From positions 1 through 64,000 of the forward strand of contig NW_027437466.1 in assembly GCF_964204645.1 (NCBI RefSeq): 64,000 bases of DNA, given 5' to 3'. This stretch comes from Tubulanus polymorphus (Eukaryota > Nemertea > Palaeonemertea > Tubulaniformes > Tubulanidae). Shown here in pieces: positions 55,801 to 64,000 of this stretch (positions are counted from its first letter, which is position 1; each line of letters opens with the position of its first letter). A program made the translations under genes and the position numbers. The notes under the pieces were generated by a model. It did no database searches and was not told where the DNA came from. It saw nothing but the letters and a program-made list of their open reading frames with translations.

Positions 55801-58800
55801 GTCCGGGCCTTGATCAGCGTTACGATCCGGCGCCGGTCAGGGAGGGAGGGAGGGGGACAGTAGGTCGGTCGTCCATCCGTTCGTCAGTGTGCCGGCGGTG
55901 GTTGTTCGAAAAACGACTAAGGGCTGACCGGGCCTTGTTCAGCGTTACGACCCGGCACCGGTCAGGGAGGGAGGGAGGGTGGCAGTAGGTCGGTCGTCCG
56001 TCCATTCGTCAGAGTGCCGGCGGTGGTTGTTCGAAAAACGACTAAGTGATGACCGGGCCTTGATCAGCGTTACGACCCGGTCCAGTGAGGGAGGGAGGGA
56101 GGGAGGGAGGCAGTAGGCCGGTCGTCCGTCCGTTTGTCAGTGTGCCGGCAGTGATGGTTGTTCAGAAAACGACTAAGGGCTTACTGGGCCTTGATCAGCG
56201 TTACGACCCGGAGCAGTGAGGGAGGGAGGGAGGCAGTAGGTAGGTCGTCCGTCCGTTTGTCAGTGTGCCGGCAGTAATGGTTGTTCGAAAAACGACTAAG
56301 TGCTCACCGGGCCTTGATCAGCGTTACGACCTGGAGCAGTGAAGGAGGAAGGGGGACAGTAGGTCGGTCGTCCGTCCGTTCGTCAGTATGCCGGCGGTGG
56401 TTGTTCAAAAAACGACCAAGTGCTGACAAGGCCTTGATCAGCGTTACGACCCGGCACTGGTCAGGGAGGGAGGGAGGGAGGCAGTAGGTCGGTCATCCGT
56501 CCGTTCGTCAGAGTGCCGGCGGTAGCTGTTCGAAAAACGACTAAGTGCTGACCGGGCCTTGATCAGCGTTACGACCCGGCGCAGTGAGGGAGGGAGGGAG
56601 GGAGGCAGTAGGTCGGTCGTCCATCCGTTTGTCAGTGTGCCGGCGGTGGTTGTTCGAAAAACGACTAAGTTCTGACCGGGCCTTGATCAGCGTTACGACC
56701 CGATGCAGTGAGGGAGGGAGGGAGGCACTAGGACAGTCGTCCGCCCGTTAGTCAGTGTGTCGGCGGTTGTTGTTCGAAAAACGACTAAGCTGACCGGGCC
56801 ATGAACAGCGTTACGACCCGGCACCGGTCAGGAAGGGAGGGAGGGTGGCAGTAGGTCGGTCGTCCGTCCGTTCGTCAGTGTGCCGGCGGTGGTTGTTCGA
56901 AAAACGACTAAGTGCTGACCGGGCCTTAATCAGCGTTACGACCCGGCACCGGTCAGGGAGGGAGGGAGGGAGGGAGGCAGTAGGTCGGTCGTCCGTCCGT
57001 TCGTCAGTGTGCCGGCGGTGGTTGTTCGAAAAACGACTAAGTGCTGACCGGGCCTTGATCAGCGTTACGACCCGGAGCAGTGAGGGAGGGAGGGAGGCAG
57101 TAGGTCGGTCGTCCGTCCGTTCGCCAGTGTGCCGGCGGTGGTTTTTCGAAAAACGACTAAGCGCTGACCGGGCCTTAATCAGCGTTACGACCCGGAGCAT
57201 TGAGGGAGGGAGGGAGGGAGGCAGTAGGTCGGTCGTCCGTCCGTTTGTCAGTGTGCCGGCAGTGATGGTTGTTCGAAAAACGACTAAGGGCTGACTGGGC
57301 CTTGATCAGCGTTACGACTTGGCAACGGCCAGGGAGGGAGGGATGGAGGTAGTAGGTCGGTCGTCCGTCCGTTCGTCAGTGTGCCAGCAGTACTGGTTGT
57401 TCGAAAAACAATTAAGTGCTGACCGGGCCTTGATCAGCGTTATGACCCGGAGCAGTGAGGGAGGGAGGGAGGCAGTAGGTCGGTCGTCCGTCCGTTCGTC
57501 AGTGTGCCGGCAGTACTGGTGGTTCGAAAAACAATTAAGTGCTGACCGGGCCTTGATCAGCGTTACGACCCGGAGCAGTGAGGGAGGGAGGGAGGGAGGG
57601 AGGCAGTAGGTCGGTCGTCCGTCCGTTTGTCAGTGTGCCGGCAGTGATGGTTGTTCGAAAAACGACTAAGGGCTGACCGGGCCTTGATCAGCGTTACGAC
57701 CCGGAACAGTGAGGGAGGGAGGGAGTCAGTAGGTAGGTCGTTCGTCCGTTCGTCAGTGTTCCGGCAGTGGTGGTTCGAAAAACGACTAAGTGCTGACCGG
57801 GCCTTGATCAGCGTTACGATCCGGCACCGGTCAGGGAGGGAGGGAGGGTGGCAGTAGGTCGGTCGTCCGTCCGTTCGTCAGTGTGCCGGCGGTTGTGGTT
57901 CGAAAAACGACTAAGTGCTGACCGGGCCTTGATCAGCGTTACGACCCGGCACTGGTCAGGGAGGGAGGGAGGGAGGAAGGCAGTATATCGGTCATTCGAA
58001 AAACGACTAAGTGCTGACCGGGCCTTGATCAGCATTACGACCCGCCCCAGTGAGGGAGGGAGAGAGGGAGGCAGTAGGTCGGTCGTCAGTCCGTTCGTCA
58101 GTGTGCCGGTGGTAGTTGTTCGAAAAATGACTAAGTGCTGACCGGGCCTTGATCAGCGTTACGACCCGGCACCGGTCAGGGAGGGAGAGAGGGAGGCAGT
58201 AGGTCGGTCGTCCGTCCGTTCGGCAGTGTGCCGGCGGTAGTTGTTCGAAAAATGACTAAGTGCTGACCGGGCCATGATCAGCGTGACGTTTCGGCACCGG
58301 TCAGGGGGGTATGGAGGTAGTAGATCGGGCGTCCGTCCGTTCGTCAGTGTGCCGGCAGTGATGGTTGTTCGAAAAACGACTAAGTGCTGACCGGGCCTTG
58401 ATCAGCGTTACGACCCGGCGCAGTGAGGGAGGGAGGCTCACACCAGGAGAGTCGTCGCTGGTAAGGGAGGGAGGGAGGGAGGCAGTAGGTCGGTCGTCCG
58501 TCCTTTCGTCAGTGTGCCGGCAGTGATGGTTGTTCGAAAAACGACTAAGTGCTGACATGGCCTTGATCAGCGTTACGACCCGGCGCAGTGAGGGAGGGAG
58601 GCAGGCACCAGGACAGTCGTCCGCCCGTTAGTCAGTCTACCGGCATTGGTGGTTCGAAACACGACTAAGTGCTGACCGGGCCTTGATCAGCGTTACGAAC
58701 CGCCGCCGGTAAGGGAGGGAGGGAGGGAGGGAGGCAGTAGGTCGGTCGTCTGTCCGTTCGTCAGTGTGCCGGCGGTGGTTGTTCGAAAAACGACTCAGTG

Positions 58801-61005
58801 CTGACCGGGCCTTGATCAGCGTTACGACCCGGACCAGTGAGGGAGGGAGGGAGGTTGGCAGTAGGTCGGTCGTCCGTCCGTTCGTCAGTGTGCCGGCGGT
58901 GGTGGTTCGAAAAACGACTAAGTGCTGACCGGGCCTTGATCAGCGTTACGACCCGGAGCAGTGAGGGAGGGAGGAAGGCAGTAGGTGGGTCGTCCGTCCG
59001 TTCGTCAGTGTGCCGGCAGTGCTGGTTGTTCGAAAAACGATTAAGTGCTGACCGGGCCTTGATCAGCGTTACGACCCGGAGCAGTGAGGGAGGGAGGGAG
59101 GCAGTAGGTCGGTCGTCCGTCCGTTCGCCAGCGTGCCGCTGGTGGTTGTTCGAAAAACGACTAAGTGCTGACCGGGCCTTGATGAGCGTTACGACCCGGA
59201 GCAGTGAGGGAGGGAGGGAGGGAGGGAGGCAGTAGGTCGGTCGTCCGTCCGTTCGCCAGTGTGCCGCTGGTGGTTGTTCGAAAAACGACTAAGTGCTGAC
59301 CGGGCCTTGATCAGCGTTACGACCCGGTGCAGTGAGGGAGGGAGGGAGGCACTAGGACAGTCGTCCGCCCGTTCGTCAGTGTGCCGGCGGTGGTTGTTCG
59401 AAAAACGACTAAGTGCTGACCGGGCCATGAACTGCGTTACGACCCGGCACCGGTCAGGAAGGGAGGGAGGGTGGCAGTAGGTCGGTCGTCCGTTCGTTGG
59501 TCAGTGTGCCGGCGGTGGTAGTTCGAAAAACGACTAAGTGCTGACCGGGCCTTGATCAGCGTTACGACCCGGAGCAGTGACGGAGGGAGGGAGGCAGTAG
59601 GTCGGTCGTCCGTCCGTTCGCCAGAGTGCCGCTGGTGGTTGTTCGAAAAACGACTAAGTGCTGACCGGGCCTTGATCAGCGTTACGACCCGGTGCAGTGA
59701 GGGAGGGAGGGAGGCACTAGGACAGTCGTCCGCCCGTTAGTCAGTGTGTCGGCGGTTGTTGTTCGAAAAACGACTAAGTGCTGACCGGGCCATGAACAGC
59801 GTTACGACCCGGCACCGGTCAGGAAGGGAGGGAGGGTGGCAGTAGGTCGGTCGTCCGTTCGTTGGTCAGTGTGCCGGCGGTGGTAGTTCGAAAAACGACT
59901 AAGTGCTGACCGGGCCTTGATCAACGTTACGACCCGGAGCATTGAGGGAGGGAGGGAGGCAGTAGGTCGGTCGTCCGTCCGTTCGCCAGTGTGCCGCTGG
60001 TGGTTGTTCGAAAAACGACTAAGTGCTGACCGGGCCTTGATCAGCGTTACGACCCGGAGCAGTGAGGGAGGGAGGGAGGCAGTAGGTCGGTCGTCCATCC
60101 GTTCGTCAGTGTGTCGGCGGTTGCTGTTTGAAAAACGACTAAGTGCTGACCGGGCCATGAACAGCGTTACGACCCGGCACCGGTCAGGAAGGGAGGGAGG
60201 GAGGCAGTAGGTCGGTCGTCCATCCGTTCGTCAGTGTGCCGGCGGTGGTTGTTCGAAAAACGACTAAGTGCTGACCGGGCCTTGATCAGCGTTACCACCC
60301 GGAGCAGTGAGGGAGGGAGGGAGGCAGTAGGTCGGTCGTCCATCCGTTCGTCAGTGTGTCGGCGGTTGCTGTTTGAAAAACGACTAAGTGCTGACCGGGC
60401 CATGAACAGCGTTACGACCCGGCACCGGTCAGGAAGGGAGGGAGGGAGGCAGTAGGTCGGTCGTCCATCCGTTCGTCAGTGTGCCGGCGGTGGTTGTTCG
60501 AAAAACGACTAAGTGCTGACCGGGCCTTGATTAGCGTTACCACCCGGTGCAGTGAGGGAGGGAGGGAGGCACTAGGACAGTCGTCCGCCCGTTAGTCAGT
60601 GTGTCGGCGGTTGTTGTTCGAAAAACGACTAAGTGCTGACCGGGTCTTGATCAGCGTTACGACCCGCAGCAGTGAGGGAGGGAGGGAGGCAGTAGGTCGG
60701 TCGTCCATCCGGTCGTTAGTGTGCCGGCGGTGGTTGTTCGAAAAACGACTAAGTGCTGACCGGGCCTTGATCAGCGTTACGACCCGGAGCAGTGAGGGAG
60801 GGAGGGAGGCAGTAGGTCGGTCGTCCGTCCGTTCGCCAGTGTGCCGCTGGTGGTTGTTCGAAAAACGACTAAGTGCTGACCGGGCCTTGATCAGCGTTAC
60901 GACCCGGTGCAGTGAGGGAGGGAGGGAGGCACTATGACAGTCGTCCGCCCGTTAGTCAGTGTGTCGGCGGTTGTTGTTCGAAAAACGACTAAGTGCTGAC
61001 CGGGC
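49819..61005. repeat. Higher-order satellite block, copy B (11.2 kb)
   Basis: Starts where the sequence of 36,902 reappears and follows copy A until about 61,005, where the two diverge. At 63,730 the sequence seen at 43,430 and 56,270 appears again (AGTGAAGGAGGAAGGGGGAC), so at least part of a further copy continues past the window. Confidence 0.88.
49947..50685 (+). repeat. (GGGA)n runs, copy B
   Basis: The matching three runs are 49,947-50,034, 50,265-50,474 and 50,582-50,682. They are about half, longer than, and shorter than their copy A partners respectively, whereas flanking monomers are almost unchanged. Confidence 0.92.
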
Positions 61006-61829
61006 CTAGATCAGCGTTACGACCCGGTGCAGTGAGGGAGGGAGAGAGGCAGTAGGTCGGTCGTCCGTCCGGTCGTCAGTGTGCCGGCGGTGGTTGTTCG
61101 AAAAACGACTAAGTGCTGACCGGGCCTTGATCAGCGTAACGACCCGGTGCAGTGAGGGAGGGAGGGAGGGAGGGAGGCAGTAGGTCGGTCGTCCATCCGT
61201 TCGTCAGTGTGCCGGCGGTGGTAGTTCGAAAAACGACTAAGTGCTGACCGGGCCTTGATCAGCGTTACGACCCGGTGCAGTGAGGGAGGGAGAGAGGCAG
61301 TAGGTCGGTCGTCCGTCCGGTCGTCAGTGTGCCGGCGGTGGTTGTTCGAAAAACGACTAAGTGCTGACCGGGCCTTGATCAGCGTTACGACCCGGTGCAG
61401 TGAGGGAGGGAGGGAGGCAGTAGGTCGGTCGTCCGTCCGTTCGTCAGTGTGCCGGCGGTGGTTGTTCGAAAAACGACTAAGTGCTGACCGGGCCATGAAC
61501 AGCGTTACGACCCGGCACCGGTCAGGGAGGGAGGGAGGCAGTAGGTCGGTCGTCCATCCGTTCGTCAGTGTGCCGGCGGTGGTTATTCGAAAAACGACTA
61601 AGTGCTGACCGGGCCTTGATCAGCGTTGCGACCCGGTGCCTGTGAGGGAGGGAGGGAGGCAGTAGGTCGGTCGTCCATCCGTTCGTCAGTGTGTCGGCGG
61701 TTGCTGTTCGAAAAACGACTAAGTGCTGACCGGCCATGAACAGCGTTACGACCCGGCACCGGTCAGGAAGGGAGGGAGGGTGGCAGTAGGTCGGTCGTCC
61801 GTCCGTTCGTCAGTGTGCCGGCGGTGGTT

Positions 61830-63573
61830 GTTCGAAAAACGACTAAGTGCTGACCGGGCCTTGATCAGCGTTACGACCCGGTGCAGTGATGGAGAGGGAG
61901 AGGTCGGTCGTCCGTCCGTTCGTCAGTGTGCCGGCGGTGGTTGTTCGAAAAACGACTAAGTGCTGACCGGATCTTGATCAGCATTACGACCCGGTGCAGT
62001 GAGGGAGGGAGGGAGGGAGGCAGTAGGTCGGTCGTCCATCCGTTCGTCAGTGTGCCGGCGGTGGTAGTTCGAAAAACGACTAAGTGCTGACCGGGCCTTG
62101 ATCAGCGTTACGACCCGGTGCAGTGAGGAAGGGAGGGAGGCAGTAGGTCGGTCGTCCGTCCGTTCGCCAGTGTGCCGCTGGTGGTTGTTCGAAAAACGAC
62201 TAAGTGCTGACCGGGCCTTGATCAACGTTACGACCCGGAGCAGTGAGGGAGGGAGGGAGGCAGTAGGTCGGTCGTCCGTCCGTTCGCCAGTGTGCCGCTG
62301 GTGGTTGTTCGAAAAACGACTAAGTGCTGACCGGGCCTTGATCAGCGTTACGACCCGGTGCAGTGAGGGAGGGAGGGAGGCATTAGGACAGTCGTCCGCC
62401 CGTTAGTCAGTGTGTCGGCGGTTGTTGTTCGAAAAACGACTAAGTGCTGACCGGGCCATGAACAGCGTTACGACCCGGCACCGGTCAGGAAGGGAGGGAG
62501 GGAGGCAGTAGGTCGGTCGTCCATTCGTTCGTCAGTGTGCCGCTGGTGGTTGTTCGAAAAACGACTAAGTGCTGACCGGGCCTTGATCAGCGTTACGACC
62601 CGGAGCAGTGAGGGAGGGAGGGAGGCAGTAGGTCGGTCGTCCGTCCGTTCGCCAGTGTGCCGCTGGTGGTTGTTCGAAAAACGACTAAGTGCTGACCGGG
62701 CCTTGATCAGCGTTACGACCCGGTGCAGTGATGGAGAGGGAGAGGTCGGTCGTCCGTCCGTTCGTCAGTGTGCCGGCGGTGGTTGTTCGAAAAACGACTA
62801 AGTGCTGACCGGATCTTGATCAGCATTACGACCCGGTGCAGTGAGGGAGGGAGGGAGGGAGGCAGTAGGTCGGTCGTCCATCCGTTCGTCAGTGTGCCGG
62901 CGGTGGTAGTTCGAAAAACGACTAAGTGCTGACCGGGCCTTGATCAGCGTTACGACCCGGTGCAGTGAGGAAGGGAGGGAGGCAGTAGGTCGGTCGTCCG
63001 TCCGTTCGCCAGTGTGCCGCTGGTGGTTGTTCGAAAAACGACTAAGTGCTGACCGGGCCTTGATCAACGTTACGACCCGGAGCAGTGAGGGAGGGAGGGA
63101 GGCAGTAGGTCGGTCGTCCGTCCGTTCGCCAGTGTGCCGCTGGTGGTTGTTCGAAAAACGACTAAGTGCTGACCGGGCCTTGATCAGCGTTACGACCCGG
63201 TGCAGTGAGGGAGGGAGGGAGGCATTAGGACAGTCGTCCGCCCGTTAGTCAGTGTGTCGGCGGTTGTTGTTCGAAAAACGACTAAGTGCTGACCGGGCCA
63301 TGAACAGCGTTACGACCCGGCACCGGTCAGGAAGGGAGGGAGGGAGGCAGTAGGTCGGTCGTCCATTCGTTCGTCAGTGTGCCGCTGGTGGTTGTTCGAA
63401 AAACGACTAAGTGCTGACCGGGCCTTGATCAGCGTTACGACCCGGAGCAGTGAGGGAGGGAGGGAGGCAGTAGGTCGGTCGTCCGTCCGTTCGCCAGTGT
63501 GCCGCTGGTGGTTGTTCGAAAAACGACTAAGTGCTGACCGGGCCTTGATCAGCGTTACGACCCGGTGCAGTGA
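61830..63573. repeat. 842-bp local duplication (seven monomers)
   Basis: 61,885 and 62,727 both begin the rare monomer GTGCAGTGATGGAGAGGGAG and the next 800 bp agree at a fixed offset of 842. Confidence 0.85.
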
Positions 63574-64000
63574 GGGAGGGAGGGAGGCACTAGGACAGTC
63601 GTCCGCCCGTTAGTCAGTGTGTCGGCGGTTGTTGTTCGATAAACGACTAAGTGCTGACCGGGCCATGAACAGCGTTACGACCCGGCACCGGTCAGGAAAG
63701 GAGGGAGGGAGGCAGTAGGTCGGTCGTCCATCCGTTCGTCAGTGTGCCGGCGGTGGTTGTTCGAAAAACGACTAAGTGCTCACCGGGCCTTGATCAGCGT
63801 TACGACCTGGAGCAGTGAAGGAGGAAGGGGGACAGTAGGTCGGTCGTCCGTCCGTTCGTCAGTATGCCGGCGGTGGTTGTTCAAAAAACGACCAAGTGCT
63901 GACCAGGCCTTGATCAGCGTTACGACCCGGCACTGGTCAGGGAGGGAGGGAGGGAGGCAGTAGGTCGGTCATCCGTCCGTTCGTCAGAGTGCCGGCGGTA

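Larger units (their letters stand above)
33098..64000. repeat. 120-bp satellite array (about 250 monomers)
   Basis: The whole right half of the window is a tandem array with a canonical 120-bp monomer, for example 61,261-61,380 against 61,381-61,500. Landmarks in order: GGCAGTAGGTCGGTCGTCCG, CAGTGTGCCGGCGGTGGTTG, TTCGAAAAACGACTAAGTGC, TGACCGGGCCTTGATCAGCG, TTACGACCCGG, then AGCAGTGAGGGAGGGAGG or CACCGGTCAGGGAGGGAGG. GC-rich, in sharp contrast to the AT-rich left half. Variants: a type with CAGGCACCAGGACAGTCG and TCGAAACACGAC, a shortened unit of about 45 bp, and one of about 75-80 bp. It is not interrupted by any other element and runs off the window. Open frames are a by-product of a period divisible by three. 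Confidence 0.97.

Noticed and set aside
33581-63963. Dozens of long ORFs on both strands in the right half
   Set aside because: All are translations of the 120-bp satellite. Length divisible by three and few stop triplets keep frames open; the same frames occur on both strands and change with every GGGA indel.
33098-64000. CRISPR-like array of direct repeats
   Set aside because: The monomers are contiguous with no unique spacers, the period is 120 bp and the context is eukaryotic.
33098-64000. tRNA-derived (SINE-like) origin because of GGTTCGAA in some monomers
   Set aside because: GGTTCGAAAAACG matches only the first half of a B box, no A box lies at the right distance, and no cloverleaf forms.
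33098-64000. Hammerhead core CTGACGA on the minus strand of each satellite monomer
   Set aside because: There is no GAAA on the same strand at stem II distance; the GAAAA of the monomer is on the other strand.

Overview
The window looks like animal nuclear DNA, most likely from an invertebrate. Reasons: a three-exon gene with GT-AG introns, Penelope-like retroelements (PLEs) with a GIY-YIG domain and hammerhead-like RNA motifs, a LINE reverse transcriptase remnant, MITE-like inverted-repeat elements, and a very long satellite array. There is no rRNA, tRNA, CRISPR array or bacterial operon. Most open frames are chance or decayed. The only gene I would call intact with moderate confidence is a 170-residue, three-exon protein of unknown function on the minus strand at 24,999-25,882.

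Layout. 1-19.4 kb is an AT-rich mosaic of duplicated modules: truncated minus-strand PLE units (1-790; 4,638-5,757; 9,481-12,821), five clusters of a 155-bp minisatellite, a 0.7-kb module present about 2.3 times, and a 1.5-1.9-kb module present twice. At 12,822-15,680 lies a plus-strand PLE carrying reverse transcriptase and GIY-YIG endonuclease, interrupted by a probable solo LTR and by a fragment of a second PLE. Both PLE tails carry a hammerhead-like motif. Two AT-rich cassettes (6.74-8.0 kb and 19.69-21.4 kb) each start with a related long hairpin, continue with an ORF having a similar N-terminus, and encode decayed small zinc-finger proteins. They may be remnants of one uncharacterised virus-like or large DNA transposon family.

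22-26 kb holds a LINE fragment, a TTAA-flanked MITE, small tandem repeats and the three-exon gene. 26,091-33,097 is a 7.0-kb imperfect palindrome (foldback-like element). Its outer arms match closely and contain tandem palindromes with an 18-bp core; the arms remain recognisable for about 1.7-2.2 kb and no transposase is visible. At its right end the sequence changes abruptly to a GC-rich satellite that fills 33,098-64,000 and runs off the window.

The satellite monomer is about 120 bp (roughly 250 copies). The array contains a 12.8-12.9-kb near-identical tandem duplication, smaller nested duplications (719 bp, 842 bp, 2.49 kb) and long (GGGA)n runs whose lengths differ between the duplicated copies. 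Because 120 is a multiple of three, the array keeps long frames open on both strands; I treat these as non-coding. The window therefore reads as repeat-rich, possibly heterochromatic DNA in which transposons, foldback DNA and satellite amplification have built on each other.
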